Source: Candidatus Eiseniibacteriota bacterium
GTDB taxonomy: Bacteria > Eisenbacteria > RBG-16-71-46
Reading direction: 5' to 3'
Assembly (NCBI GenBank): GCA_016178725.1
Contig: JACOSV010000027.1
Span: forward strand, 1-64,000
Length of the DNA: 64,000 nt
Shown piece after piece: positions 7,784 to 17,726 of this stretch. The notes under the pieces are model-generated. The model ran no database searches, was not told the DNA's origin, and saw only the letters and a list, made by a program, of their open reading frames with translations. Both the position numbers and the translations under genes were made by a program. Each line of letters opens with the position of its first letter. Position 1 is the first letter of the stretch.

Positions 7784-10700
7784 TCACCCCGAGGTCGCTC
7801 CGGCCAGCGCTTCGTCGCGCGCCGCGCTCGCGGCGCCCTTCGCCGGGACCGGACCCGCCTCGCCGCCGTCCCAGCGCACCGAGACCAGCCGCGAAACGCC
7901 GAGCTCCTGCATCGTGACGCCGTAGAGGCAGCGCCCGGCCTCCATGGTCTTCTTGTTGTGCGTGATGACCACGAACTGCGTGCGGCCGCTGAACTGCTGG
8001 AGCATGCGGATGAACCGGTCCACGTTCGCGTCGTCGAGCGGCGCGTCCACCTCGTCGAGCAGGCAGAACGGCGACGGCTTGACCAGGTAGATCGCGAACA
8101 GCAGCGCGATCGCGGTGAGCGCGCGCTCCCCGCCCGACATCAGGCTGATGCTCTGGAGATGCTTGCCCCGCGGCTTGGCGACGATCTCGATCTCGCACTC
8201 GAGCGGGTCCTCGCCGACGGCGCGCAGTTCGGCGTCGCCGCCCTCGAACAGCGTCTTGAAGACGTTGCGGAAGTGCTCCTGCACCTTCGCGAACGTCTCG
8301 ACGAACAGGACGCTCGCGGTCGTGTTGATCTTCTCGATCGCCTCGAGCAGTTGCGCCTTGGCGCTGGTCAGGTCGGCGCGCTGCTGCACCAGGAAATCGT
8401 GCCGCTCCTTCTTCTTCGTGTACTCCTCGAGCGCCAGCACGTTGACCGGGCCGAGCGAGTTGAGCCGGTCGCGGGCCTCGGTGAGCTCGCGTCCAGCCTG
8501 CTCGGCGTCGAATTCGGGCGGCAGCGGCTCGGGCGTCCACGATTCGGGATCCATCCGGTATTCGGTGCGCAGCCGTTCGAACGTGCGATCCAGCTCGGCG
8601 CGCGACTGGACGCGCTCGAGCTCGATCTGGTGCGTGAGCTCGGCGAGCTCGGTCTGTTCGAAGCGGCGACGGCGTGCGTCGTCCTCGCCCGCCTGCACCT
8701 CGTCCTTGAGCGTGGTGAAGCGCTGCTGCAGCTCCCGCACGCGCACGCGCTGCTCGGCCTCCGAGCTCTGCAGCCCGGTCAGCCCGGCCTGGAGCCCGGC
8801 GACCTCGGCGGCGATCGCCGCCATGCGCGCGCGCGCGGTGCGCTCCTCCTCGAGCCGCGCCATGAGCGCCGCGTCCAGCTCGCGCCGCGTCTCCTCAGCG
8901 CGCGCCTTCTCGGTCTGCCACTCGCCCTGCTCACGCGACATCCGCAGCAGCGTCTCGCGCACGCCGTGCGAGGCGGCCGCGGCCTCATCGCGACGCGCCT
9001 CGAGCGCGGCGACGGCGCCGTCGAGATCGGCGACCTGGAGCCGCGCCTCCTCGACCTGCTTCTGGAACGTCGCGAGCTCGGTTTCGGCCGCGGCGAGCGC
9101 CCGGCCCAGCGACTCGAGCTCGGTCTCGAACACCGCGATCTCCTCGGCGCGCTCCATCGACTCGGCCCGCGACCATCCCGCCTCGCGTTCGCCGGTCTCG
9201 AGCACGCGCGCCTCGGCCTCGAGCGCCGCGCGCCGCTGGTCGAGCGCCGCCTGCGCGCGCTCGCGGTCGGCGAGCGTCTCGCCGCGCTTCGCCTCGAGCG
9301 CGTCACGCTCGCGCGACAGACCCTCGACCTGAAGCATCATCTCGGCGAGCCGGCCGCTCAGCTCGCGGATCTCCATCTCGCGGTGGAGCAGTCCGCCGCC
9401 GCGCGCCGATGCGCCGGCACGGACGCGGCCCTTCTCCCACACCTCGCCGTCCACGCTCACGAAGCGCAGTCCGCCCTCTGACTCCCGCGCGAGCCGCGCG
9501 GCGGCCGCGCGATCCTCGACCACCACCACGGCGCCGAGCAGTCGCTCGATGAACGCCCGGCACCGGTCGGGGCAGCGCACGAGATCGGATGCGCGCCCGA
9601 CGACGCCCGGACCGGCCGGGATCGGCTGGAGCGCGCCGCCCGAGACGGTCGACAGGTCCACCAGCGTCGCGCGCCCGCCGGAGAGCCCGCGCAGGCGTTC
9701 GACGCCGGCCGCGAGCGCATCGCCGTTCTCCGCGAGCACGAACGCCGAGGCCTCGCCGAGCGACGCCTCGAGCGCGCCGAGATGGCGCGCCGGCACCTCG
9801 AGCACGTCGGCGAGCATGCCCACGAGCCCGGGCACGCGGCCGCCCTCTTCGAGCAGACCCTTGACCCCTTCCGAGACGCCCTCGTAGTTGCGCTTGAGCT
9901 CGAGCAGCGTCGCGAGCCGCGACTCCGCGCCGGCCACCTCCTGCCGCTGCGCCGAAAGCGCGGCGTCCGCCGCGCGCGCCTTCTCGGCGAGATCGGCGAT
10001 CGCCTGTTCCACGCCGCTCATCATCCGGCGCGCCTCGTCGAGCTCGAGCGCCAGCCCGTCGCGCTTCGCGCGGGCGCCGGCGATCGCGCCCGCGAGCGCG
10101 GAGCGCCGCGCCTCGAGCTCGGCCCGGCGCGTCTCCGACGCGTCGCGGCGCTCGCGCAGCGACGCCTGTCGCTCGCGGATCCGCTCGCACGCGGCACGGC
10201 GCTCGGCCTCGGTCGAGAACAGGTCGAGCGAGAGCTGCTGGCGCGTGGCCGCGACGGTGCGGCGCTGGCGCAGCTCCGATTCGACCGCCGCGAGCGCCTC
10301 GTCGGCGGCGCCGACCGAGCCCTGCGCGTCGCCGAGCGCCGCGCGCGTCGCGGTGAGATGCGTATCGGCCTCGGCCTCGCGCGCGGCCGCCTCGGCCATG
10401 CGCTCGCCCAGACGCGCGGCCTCGGCGGCGTCTTCGCCGGCGCGCAGCCCGAGCCCTTCGGCGCGCTCGCCGAGCAGAACCACCTGATGCTCGGCCGCGC
10501 CGCGCGCCTCCTCGCGGTCGCGCAGCGCCGACTGCGCGAACGACAGCTCGCGCTCGCGCTCGAGCAGCACCAGCTTCATGTCGTTGAGCTTCGCTTCGAG
10601 CGCATCGAGCTCGGCGGTCACGCCCTCGCGGCGCACCGCTTCCTCCTGCCAGCGCTCGCGCGCCTCGGCCTCGCGGCGCCGCAGCGCATCGACGCGTCCC

Positions 10701-11392
10701 GCGGTGAGCGCGAGATCGAGCCGCTGCACCTCGTCGCGCAGGCGCTGGTAGCGGCGCGCCTTGCCGACCTGCCGCGCGAGCGAGCGCAGCTCGCGCTCGA
10801 TCTCGAAGACGATGTCGTTGAGGCGCGTGAGGTCGCCCTCGGTCGCGTCGAGCTTGCCGAGCGCCTCTTTCTTGCGCGACTTGTACTTCGTGATACCCGC
10901 GGCCTCCTCGAACAGGAAGCGCCGGTGCCCCGAGTTGTCCGAGAGCACGTTGTCCACCATCGAGCGCTCGATGACCGAGTAGGCGTGGCTGCCCATGCCG
11001 GTGTCGAAGAAGAGGTCGCGGATGTCCTTGAGCCGGCACGGCGTCTTGTTGAGGAAGTACTCCGAGAGCCCGGAGCGGAAGACGCGCCGCGAGATCGTGA
11101 CCTCGCTGAACTCGGTGGGCAGGATGCCGCGATCGTTCTTGAACGTGAGGTGGACCTCGGCCATGCCGAGGGGCTTCCTCGTCGGGCAACCGTTGAAGAT
11201 CACGTCCTCCATCGTGCCGCCGCGCAGCTGCTTCGCGCTTTGCTCTCCCATCACCCAGCGGATCGCGTCGGAGACGTTGGTCTTGCCGCACCCGTTCGGG
11301 CCGATCACGCCGGTGATGCCTTCGCCGAAGATGAGGTCGGTCTTGTCGACGAAGGACTTGAAGCCCTGGAGCTCGAGACGGTAGAGGAACAT
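7784..11392 (-). CDS. smc: SMC, chromosome condensation and segregation ATPase
   Basis: 1202 residues with the standard architecture: N-terminal Walker A GPNGCGKTN and IRWVMGEQS, long coiled coils (dense Glu/Arg/Ala/Leu heptads), a central hinge around VPGLVGMLADVLEVPARHLG, a second coiled coil, then the ABC signature LMSGGERALTA and Walker B CLLDEVDAPLDD. It compacts and segregates DNA with ScpA/ScpB, which are not in this window. ATG 11392 (MFLYRLELQGFKSFVDK) matches family N-termini. It begins five bases after the selA stop. Confidence 0.97.
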   Translation of the reverse strand: MFLYRLELQGFKSFVDKTDLIFGEGITGVIGPNGCGKTNVSDAIRWVMGEQSAKQLRGGTMEDVIFNGCPTRKPLGMAEVHLTFKNDRGILPTEFSEVTISRRVFRSGLSEYFLNKTPCRLKDIRDLFFDTGMGSHAYSVIERSMVDNVLSDNSGHRRFLFEEAAGITKYKSRKKEALGKLDATEGDLTRLNDIVFEIERELRSLARQVGKARRYQRLRDEVQRLDLALTAGRVDALRRREAEARERWQEEAVRREGVTAELDALEAKLNDMKLVLLERERELSFAQSALRDREEARGAAEHQVVLLGERAEGLGLRAGEDAAEAARLGERMAEAAAREAEADTHLTATRAALGDAQGSVGAADEALAAVESELRQRRTVAATRQQLSLDLFSTEAERRAACERIRERQASLRERRDASETRRAELEARRSALAGAIAGARAKRDGLALELDEARRMMSGVEQAIADLAEKARAADAALSAQRQEVAGAESRLATLLELKRNYEGVSEGVKGLLEEGGRVPGLVGMLADVLEVPARHLGALEASLGEASAFVLAENGDALAAGVERLRGLSGGRATLVDLSTVSGGALQPIPAGPGVVGRASDLVRCPDRCRAFIERLLGAVVVVEDRAAAARLARESEGGLRFVSVDGEVWEKGRVRAGASARGGGLLHREMEIRELSGRLAEMMLQVEGLSRERDALEAKRGETLADRERAQAALDQRRAALEAEARVLETGEREAGWSRAESMERAEEIAVFETELESLGRALAAAETELATFQKQVEEARLQVADLDGAVAALEARRDEAAAASHGVRETLLRMSREQGEWQTEKARAEETRRELDAALMARLEEERTARARMAAIAAEVAGLQAGLTGLQSSEAEQRVRVRELQQRFTTLKDEVQAGEDDARRRRFEQTELAELTHQIELERVQSRAELDRTFERLRTEYRMDPESWTPEPLPPEFDAEQAGRELTEARDRLNSLGPVNVLALEEYTKKKERHDFLVQQRADLTSAKAQLLEAIEKINTTASVLFVETFAKVQEHFRNVFKTLFEGGDAELRAVGEDPLECEIEIVAKPRGKHLQSISLMSGGERALTAIALLFAIYLVKPSPFCLLDEVDAPLDDANVDRFIRMLQQFSGRTQFVVITHNKKTMEAGRCLYGVTMQELGVSRLVSVRWDGGEAGPVPAKGAASAARDEALAGATSG

Positions 11393-11397
11393 CCCTG

Positions 11398-12876
11398 TCA
11401 GTCCTCCAAGGCGTCCGGCGGGGCACCGGCCAACGGCCGGCCCGCCGGCGCGGATGTCGGCCAGGGGGAGCGTCCGAGCGCTTCGGCCAGCTCGGGGAGC
11501 TCGTCGTCGCGGAGCGTCCGCACGTCCATCCTGAACTTCCCTGTCCGGATGTAACCGATCACCGGCGGGTCCGCGGCGCGGGCCCATCGGTCCAGCTCGT
11601 CCACCGCGCGCGCGGGATGGCGGACCGCGACCACCCATCCGGGCAGCCGCTGGAGCGGCAACGCGCCGCCCCCCACCTCACCCGCACCCCGCTCGACCGA
11701 GACGTCGAGCTCCGGAACCCGCATCCGGAGCGCCTCGGCCAGCGACCGCGCCCGCGCCTCGAGCCGGTCCTCGGCTCCCCCGAGCATCGCCACGGCCGGG
11801 ATCTCGGCCGCCGCGCGCGACGGGTCTGCATACGCGGGAAGCGTCGCTTCGAGCGCCGCCAGGGTCAGCTTGTCCACCCGCAGCGCCCGCGCGAGAGGAT
11901 CCTTGCGCAGTCGCTCGATCAGACGTCGCCGGCCCAGAATCAGGCCGGCCTGCGTGGCGCCCAGCAGCTTGTCGCCCGAGAAAGTAACGACGTCGCAACC
12001 GGCGGTCAAACTTTCTCTCACCGTCGGCTCGCGCTCGAGACCCATCGCCGAGAGGTCGACGAGCGCGCCGCTGCCGAGATCCTCGATCAGCGGCACGCGG
12101 CGGCGATGCGCGAGGCGCGCGAGCTCCTCGAGCGTCGGCCGGGTGGTGAACCCGGCGACGCGGAAGTTGCTGGGATGGACGCGCAGGATCGCCGCGATCT
12201 CCCGGCCGTGGCGGTCGAGCGCGCGCTCGTAGTCGCGCAGGTGCGTGCGGTTGGTGGTGCCCACCTCGAGCAGCCGCGCGCCGCTCTTCTCCATCACGTC
12301 CGGGATGCGGAACGAGCCGCCGATCTCGACCAGCTCGCCGCGCGAGACGACGACACGGCGCGGCGCCCCGTTCGCGGATGCGCCGGCGAGCGCCGAGAGC
12401 GCGAGCAGCACCGCCGCCGCGCCGTTGTTCACGACCATCGCCGCCTCGGCGCCGGTCAGGCGCGTGAGCCAGCGCTCGACGCCGGCGCCGCGCTCGCCGC
12501 GGCGGCCGGTGTCGAGGTCGAACTCGACGCTGCAGTAGCCGCGTGCCACGTCGTCCACGGCGCGGCGCGCGGCGGCGCTCAAGGGCGCGCGGCCGAGGTT
12601 CGTGTGGAGGACGATTCCGGTGGCGTTGAGCACCCGGCGCAGCGCCGGGCGCAGCGCGCCGTGCGCGCGCGTGGCCGCGGCCGCGGCGAGCGTCTCGGGC
12701 GTGGGCGGAGCGCCGGCGGCGCGGCGCAGTGCGGCGCGCCGGTCCGCGAGCTCGGCGCGAACCGCCTCGACCACGAGCGGGCGCGGGATCCGCGCGAGCG
12801 CGTCGGCCAGCGCCGGATGGCGAAGCAGCGTCTCGACCGCGGGCAGGGCGCGGAGGATCGGGGCGCGTCGGGGCAT
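11398..12876 (-). CDS. selA: SelA, L-seryl-tRNA(Sec) selenium transferase
   Basis: PLP enzyme of 492 residues that converts Ser-tRNA(Sec) to Sec-tRNA(Sec) using selenophosphate. Visible signatures: NATGIVLHTNLGRAPLS, NNGAAAVLLALSALA, EVGTTNRTHLRDYE and VTFSGDKLLGATQAG, with Lys303 the expected Schiff-base lysine. The C-terminal domain ends VIGYIRTGKFRMDVRTL. Its presence implies that the organism decodes UGA as selenocysteine somewhere; selB, selD and selC are not in this window. It is the first gene of selA-smc-ftsY. Confidence 0.95.
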   Translation of the reverse strand: MPRRAPILRALPAVETLLRHPALADALARIPRPLVVEAVRAELADRRAALRRAAGAPPTPETLAAAAATRAHGALRPALRRVLNATGIVLHTNLGRAPLSAAARRAVDDVARGYCSVEFDLDTGRRGERGAGVERWLTRLTGAEAAMVVNNGAAAVLLALSALAGASANGAPRRVVVSRGELVEIGGSFRIPDVMEKSGARLLEVGTTNRTHLRDYERALDRHGREIAAILRVHPSNFRVAGFTTRPTLEELARLAHRRRVPLIEDLGSGALVDLSAMGLEREPTVRESLTAGCDVVTFSGDKLLGATQAGLILGRRRLIERLRKDPLARALRVDKLTLAALEATLPAYADPSRAAAEIPAVAMLGGAEDRLEARARSLAEALRMRVPELDVSVERGAGEVGGGALPLQRLPGWVVAVRHPARAVDELDRWARAADPPVIGYIRTGKFRMDVRTLRDDELPELAEALGRSPWPTSAPAGRPLAGAPPDALED

Positions 12877-13059
12877 GACGCGCGATTGTAGCGAGCGCGC
12901 CGGGCGCGCGCGAGCGCAGGCGCCCCGCGGGACACGGCGGGGCGCGACGGCGGGAATCAGAAACGGACGGGAGCGGCGCCGGGTGAATGAGCCGGAGGGC
13001 GGTCCAGCCGGTTCGGGGAGCGCGATGCGGTGCGGGATGTCCCCGGCACGGGATGCGAG

Positions 13060-13158
13060 CTAGCTGCGGTTGCGAGCCTTTTTGTTGCTGCTATGACGCT
13101 GCCACCAGAGGAAGCCGAACAGGACGACCGCACCCCAGAGCACGATCTGCATCATCAT
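13060..13158 (-). CDS. 32-residue single-span membrane protein
   Basis: The frame has three consecutive ATG codons, then IVLWGAVVLFGFLWWQR as a single membrane helix and a basic tail (HSSNKKARNRS) that would face the cytoplasm. AGGTG lies seven bases before ATG 13158. It is too short for usual gene callers. It lies just after tadC in the same direction, so it may be the last gene of the Tad operon, though a hairpin (13205-13224) separates them. Function unknown. Confidence 0.6.
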   Translation of the reverse strand: MMMQIVLWGAVVLFGFLWWQRHSSNKKARNRS

Positions 13159-13204
13159 CTCGAATCACCTCGCCTTCGCGATCCGCCCACCCCGGGCGGG
13201 ACTC

Positions 13205-13224
13205 CCCGTCCCACGAAGGACGGG
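13205..13224. other. hairpin downstream of tadC
   Basis: CCCGTCC and GGACGGG pair around a 6-base loop between the tadC stop and the small membrane-protein gene. No T run follows on the minus strand, so it could be an mRNA end-stabilising or processing structure rather than a terminator. Confidence 0.35.
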
Positions 13225-13249
13225 TCTCCGAATCACGGCGCCGCGCCGA

Positions 13250-14170
13250 TCAGCGGTCGGCGGAGAGCGCCTTGAGGAGCTGGATGCCCGCGGGCCCGAG
13301 GATGATGACGAGCAGCGCGGGGAAGATCAGGAACACCAGCGGGAACGCGAGCTTGATGCTCGCCTTGCGCGCCATCTGCTCGGCGCGCTGGCGCCGCTTG
13401 GTGCGCATGGACTCGGCGTGCGCGCGCAGCGACTGGGCGACGCTGGTGCCGAGCTTGTCGGTCTGGATGAGCATCGCGACCAGCGAGTAGACGTCCTCGA
13501 CCCCGGTGCGCTCGGCCAGGTTGCGCAGCGCGTCGGTGCGCGACACGCCGGTCTGCATCTCGGAGTTCACCATCGCCAGCTCGTCCGAGAGCTGGCGGCT
13601 CGCGAGCCGGATCTCGACGCCGACGCGCTGCAGCGCGGCCCCCAGTCCGAGTCCCGCCTCAACGCACACCACCATCAGGTCGAGCGCGTCCGGCAGCGCC
13701 GAGAGGATGTCGCCGTGCCGCTGGCGCTGGCGGATGCCGATGAACATCGTCGGCACGTAGAAGCCGATGAACCCGAGCGCCACCGAGGCCACGAACGTAT
13801 TGCCGAGCGGCCGCGCCGCGAAGTACGCGAAGGTCGTCCAGGCGATCGGCAGCGCCGCCGCCATCAGGATCTTGCTGCCGAGGAAGATGAGCGGCGCGTC
13901 GGCGCGTCGGAAGCCGGCGCGCACCAGACCGGTGCGCATGGCGTCCGAGCCGTCGGACGCGGGCAGGAAGCCGCCGACCTGGGCGATCAGCTTGAGCAGC
14001 AACGTCGGGCGTCGGCCGTAGGCCACGGAGGCCGTGTTCGCGTGCAGCAGGCGCAGCTCGCGCAGCCGCAGCGTGACCGGGTTCCGCTCGGTCACGGCCG
14101 TGGTGTACGCGGCGTACGCCGCCACCGACACCGCCCCGAAGATCAACACGCTCATCAGGATGAGGATCAT
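13250..14170 (-). CDS. tadC: TadC, type II/IV secretion F-domain membrane protein of the Flp pilus
   Basis: The 306-residue platform protein has an N-terminal membrane helix (MILILMSVLIFGAVSVAAYA), two more mid-protein helices, a T2SSF domain (LPDALDLMVVCVEAGLGLGAALQRV) and a C-terminal hydrophobic segment (LAFPLVFLIFPALLVIILG). With TadB it forms the inner-membrane base on which the TadA ATPase acts. ATG 14170 follows AAGGTG and starts two bases after the tadB stop, indicating coupling. Confidence 0.9.
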   Translation of the reverse strand: MILILMSVLIFGAVSVAAYAAYTTAVTERNPVTLRLRELRLLHANTASVAYGRRPTLLLKLIAQVGGFLPASDGSDAMRTGLVRAGFRRADAPLIFLGSKILMAAALPIAWTTFAYFAARPLGNTFVASVALGFIGFYVPTMFIGIRQRQRHGDILSALPDALDLMVVCVEAGLGLGAALQRVGVEIRLASRQLSDELAMVNSEMQTGVSRTDALRNLAERTGVEDVYSLVAMLIQTDKLGTSVAQSLRAHAESMRTKRRQRAEQMARKASIKLAFPLVFLIFPALLVIILGPAGIQLLKALSADR

Positions 14171-14172
14171 GG

Positions 14173-15129
14173 TCACACCTTGATGTTGACGATCTTCCGG
14201 ATGATGAGAGCGCCCATGAACTGCATGGAGGCCGCGACCCACAGCGCTGCGCGGCCCGCCTCACTGGCGATCATCGGCCGGAAGTAGTCGGGAGTGGTGA
14301 CGAACATGAAGACGCCGATCGAGACCGGCAGGCACAGGAGAATCGCGCCGGTCAGACGGCCCTGGGCGGTGAACGTCTGGATGTCGCCGAGGATCCGGAA
14401 CCGGTCGCGGATCAGCTTCGACGTGTTCTCGAGGATCTCGGCGAGATTGCCGCCGGTCTCGCGCTGCAGCACGATCGCGGTGACGAAGAAGCGCAGGTCG
14501 AGCGAATCGACGCGGCGCGTCAGATTGAGCAGCGAGTCGCGGAAGTCGAGGCCGAGCGACTGCTCCTCGACCGTGATCGCGAACTCGCCCCGCACCGGCT
14601 CGGGCGACTCCTCGGCCACGATCTGCATCGCCGCCGAGAACGAGAGCCCCGCGCGCAGCGCGCTCACCAGCAGATCCAGCGAGTCCGGGAACTCCTGCGC
14701 GAACGCCTTCATGCGCACCGATTTCCGGTAGAGCACGTAGATGTAGGGAATCGGCGCGGCGAGCACCATGAACAGCACCGCCGGCATCGCGCGGTGGAAG
14801 ATCAGGATGCCGAGGAAGTAGCCGCCGATCGCGAACGAGGCGATGAGCAGCAGCAGCGCGCCCACGCGCAACGTCAGCCCGGCCTGGTAGAGCAGCATCT
14901 CGAGCCGCTGCCCGAGGTTGATCTTGCGCAGCAGGGCGTCGAGCCACGGGATCGCGCTGTAGCGAACGTCGCGCTCGACCTTGAGCTTCGGCAGATCGTG
15001 CGTGCGGGCGGCGATATCGTGGAGCCGCGCCTGCAGCGCCCGCGCCCCTTCGCCGCCGCGGTGGACGAACACGCCCACCACGGCCACGACGACCGCGAGG
15101 AACAGCAGGATGGTGAATACCAGAATCAC
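14173..15129 (-). CDS. tadB: TadB, inner-membrane platform protein of the Flp pilus
   Basis: The 318-residue protein has an N-terminal membrane segment (ILVFTILLFLAVVVAVVGVF), a central hydrophobic pair, the T2SSF core (FPDSLDLLVSALRAGLSFSAA, then LRFFVTAIVLQRETGGNLAEIL) and C-terminal helices. It partners with TadC. GTG start at 15129 is preceded by AGGAGG. It lies ten bases after tadA. Confidence 0.92.
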   Translation of the reverse strand: MILVFTILLFLAVVVAVVGVFVHRGGEGARALQARLHDIAARTHDLPKLKVERDVRYSAIPWLDALLRKINLGQRLEMLLYQAGLTLRVGALLLLIASFAIGGYFLGILIFHRAMPAVLFMVLAAPIPYIYVLYRKSVRMKAFAQEFPDSLDLLVSALRAGLSFSAAMQIVAEESPEPVRGEFAITVEEQSLGLDFRDSLLNLTRRVDSLDLRFFVTAIVLQRETGGNLAEILENTSKLIRDRFRILGDIQTFTAQGRLTGAILLCLPVSIGVFMFVTTPDYFRPMIASEAGRAALWVAASMQFMGALIIRKIVNIKV

Positions 15130-15138
15130 GGACGCCTC

Positions 15139-16497
15139 CTACGAGCGGTGACCGCGGTCGAAGATCTCGGTCGGCAGGTCCACGCCCGCGAGCCGGATGC
15201 GCTCGGCGCACTTGGGGACCAGTCCGGTGGCCTCGAAGTACCCGGTGAAGCGTCCCTCGGCATCCACGCCGGTCGGCGCGAAGCGGAAGATCTCCTGCAT
15301 GGTGACGACGCTGCCCTCCATGCCGAGCAGCTCCTGCACCGAGAGGATGCGGCGCGTGCCGTCGCTCATGCGCGACACGTGCACGATCATCTCGATCGAG
15401 GAGGCGATCTGCTCGCGGATGGCCTTGTCGGGCAGCGAGTGTCCGGCCATGAGCACCAGGTTCTCCATCCGGTGCAGCGCGTCCCGCGGACCGTTCGAGT
15501 GGATCGTGGTCATCGAGCCGTCGTGGCCGGTGTTCATCGCCTGGAGCATGTCCAGCACCTCGTCGCCGCGCACCTCGCCGACGACGATGCGGTCGGGCCG
15601 CATGCGGAGCGCGTTGCGCACGAGATCGCGCTGGTTGATCTGCCCCCTGCCTTCGATGTTGGGCGGACGGGTCTCGAGCCGCACGACGTGCGGCTGCTGC
15701 AGCTGGAGCTCGGCCGAGTCCTCGATCGTGACGATGCGCTCCTCGCTCGGGATGTAGCGCGAGAGGATGTTGAGCAACGTCGTCTTGCCGGAGCCGGTGC
15801 CGCCGGTGACCAGCACGTTGAGCCGCGCGCGCACGGCGCCGGTGATGAGCTGGGCGAGTTCCGGCGTCAGACTGCCGAGCCCCATGAGATCGTCGATGGA
15901 CAGAGCCCGGCGGCGGAAGCGGCGGATCGAGAGGATCGGTCCGTCGAGCGCGGCGGGCGGGATGATGGCGTTGACGCGCGAACCGTCCGGCAGGCGGGCG
16001 TCGACGAGCGGCGTGGATTCGTCGATGCGGCGGCCGACGCGCGAGATGATGCGGTCGATGATGTGGCGCAGGTGCGCTTCGTCGCGGAAGCTGACGTTGG
16101 TCATCTCGAGCTTGCCGAGACGCTCGACGTAGACCTGGCGATGGGTGTTGACCAGGATGTCGCTGATCTCCTCGTCGAGCAACAGCGGGGTGATCGGCCC
16201 GAGGTCGAACGTGTCGTGGAGCAGCTCGGTGATGAGCTTCTCCTCGTCGCCGCGGGTGAGCCGGATGTCGGCCTCGACCAGCATGCGGCGCGCGAGGTGC
16301 TCGACCTGCGCGCGGCGCTGGTTGTCGTCGAGATCCTCGAGCAGCGTCAGGTCGAGCTTGGCGATCAACTCGCGGTGGAGCTGCTTCTTGATGACCTGAT
16401 AGCGGTCGGGCTCGGCCTCGGCCGGCCGCACCGCGAGCAGCGGGGCGTTGGCGGGCTGGGCGCCGTTCGAGCGTCCGAGACGGTGGCGCAGATTCAT
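15139..16497 (-). CDS. tadA: TadA/CpaF, secretion ATPase of the Flp pilus
   Basis: The 452-residue hexameric ATPase powers pilin assembly. Visible features: Walker [17 protein letters not shown], an Asp box, Walker [21 protein letters not shown] and the His-containing [17 protein letters not shown]. The N-terminal region ([20 protein letters not shown]) is the usual CpaF N-domain. ATG 16497 begins six bases after the tadZ stop. Confidence 0.95.
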   Translation of the reverse strand: MNLRHRLGRSNGAQPANAPLLAVRPAEAEPDRYQVIKKQLHRELIAKLDLTLLEDLDDNQRRAQVEHLARRMLVEADIRLTRGDEEKLITELLHDTFDLGPITPLLLDEEISDILVNTHRQVYVERLGKLEMTNVSFRDEAHLRHIIDRIISRVGRRIDESTPLVDARLPDGSRVNAIIPPAALDGPILSIRRFRRRALSIDDLMGLGSLTPELAQLITGAVRARLNVLVTGGTGSGKTTLLNILSRYIPSEERIVTIEDSAELQLQQPHVVRLETRPPNIEGRGQINQRDLVRNALRMRPDRIVVGEVRGDEVLDMLQAMNTGHDGSMTTIHSNGPRDALHRMENLVLMAGHSLPDKAIREQIASSIEMIVHVSRMSDGTRRILSVQELLGMEGSVVTMQEIFRFAPTGVDAEGRFTGYFEATGLVPKCAERIRLAGVDLPTEIFDRGHRS

Positions 16498-16503
16498 GGT
16501 CGT

Positions 16504-17712
16504 CTACCCCTTTCCAAACAGACGCAGGCGGCCGGGACGTTTGACCGGAACGGTCTCGATCGGCTCCTCGACGCTCTGGGACGGAACCAGCTTGCGCGCG
16601 AGCGCGTGGATGTCGCGCCCGGCGCGGGAATCGTTGTGTTCGCCACACAGCGGCTTGCCCACGTTGATCGCGGTGCTCACCGCCGCATAATCGTTGGTGA
16701 TGGTGCCGAACACCGGCATACCGAGCGTCTCCTCGATCTGGGCGACCGAGATGGCGCTCTGCTCGCCGCGGCGGTTGACGACCAGCCGCACGCGGTCCGC
16801 CGACACCAGATAGTTGAGCTTCTGGAAGATCTCGAGCGAGCGGCGCGCGGCGCGCACCGACGGGATGCTCGGCTCGGTCATCAGGAGAATCGTGCTCGAG
16901 CGGTCGAAGATCTCGAGGGTGATCTCGTTGAAGACGTGCGGCGCGTCCACCACCACCAGATCGAAGGTCGAGTGGAGGATGTCGAGCACGTTCGCGACCT
17001 GGTCGGGCGTGATGCCGTCGACGCGGTCGAGGTGTTCGGGCTGCGACAGGACGAACAGCCCGGACGGGTGCTTGATCAGGCAGTCGTGGACGCTGGCCGA
17101 GTCGATGCGCGGCGCGCTCAGGACGTCGCCGAGCGACTTGGTGGGCGCGAGCCCGAGCATGAACGCCGCGTCGCCGGACTGGTAGTCGAAGTCGGCGAGG
17201 ACGACCTCGCGCGAGGTCATGCGCTTGAGGCTGATCGCGAGGTTGGTGGCGGACGTGCTGACGCCCGAGCCGCCTTTGTTGCAGAAGACGGTGACGACAC
17301 CGTGCGATGCGCCGGCGCCGGCGCCGTTCTTGCGCGCCGCCTGGCGCGCGACGCGCTCGACCGCCTCGCGCAGCGCGCCGCGGTCGAGCGGACGGCGCAG
17401 CACCTCCTGCGCACCCGCGCGCAGCGCGCGCAGCAGCGTGTCGGGGTCGAAGACGTCGCTGGCGAAGAAGATCGCGGAGTCGGAATGCTCGAGCTTGTAC
17501 TGCGACGCCGCGTTGAGCGCGTCCTCGACCGGCTGCGCCAGCTCGAGGATCAGAATGGCCGGGCGCACCTGGTTCGCGAGCGCGAGCCCGGCGCGCATGT
17601 CGTTCCGCTCACCGGCGATCTGGATGCCCGTAAACGTCTCGAGCGCCGTGCGCAGCTGACCGCGCTCGTGATCGTCACGATGGACCAGCACGACCGACAG
17701 GATAGGATTCAC
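16504..17712 (-). CDS. tadZ: TadZ/CpaE, ParA-like pilus localisation ATPase
   Basis: 402 residues. The N-terminal third (PILSVVLVHRDDHERGQL) has a receiver-like fold with an atypical acidic site, as in CpaE/TadZ proteins. The C-terminal part is a MinD/ParA-type ATPase with deviant Walker A NKGGSGVSTSATNLA and LVVVDAPHVFN. TadZ places the Tad machine at the pole or cell surface. GTG 17712 follows GAGGGA and lies 14 bases after the preceding gene. Confidence 0.88.
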   Translation of the reverse strand: MNPILSVVLVHRDDHERGQLRTALETFTGIQIAGERNDMRAGLALANQVRPAILILELAQPVEDALNAASQYKLEHSDSAIFFASDVFDPDTLLRALRAGAQEVLRRPLDRGALREAVERVARQAARKNGAGAGASHGVVTVFCNKGGSGVSTSATNLAISLKRMTSREVVLADFDYQSGDAAFMLGLAPTKSLGDVLSAPRIDSASVHDCLIKHPSGLFVLSQPEHLDRVDGITPDQVANVLDILHSTFDLVVVDAPHVFNEITLEIFDRSSTILLMTEPSIPSVRAARRSLEIFQKLNYLVSADRVRLVVNRRGEQSAISVAQIEETLGMPVFGTITNDYAAVSTAINVGKPLCGEHNDSRAGRDIHALARKLVPSQSVEEPIETVPVKRPGRLRLFGKG

Positions 17713-17726
17713 GTTGCGTTCCCTCG

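Noticed and set aside
7010-9481. Long plus-strand open frame across ftsY and smc
   Set aside because: It is the complement of real minus-strand genes; composition is Arg/Ala/Leu-rich with no family motif. Many such long shadows occur because of the very high GC.
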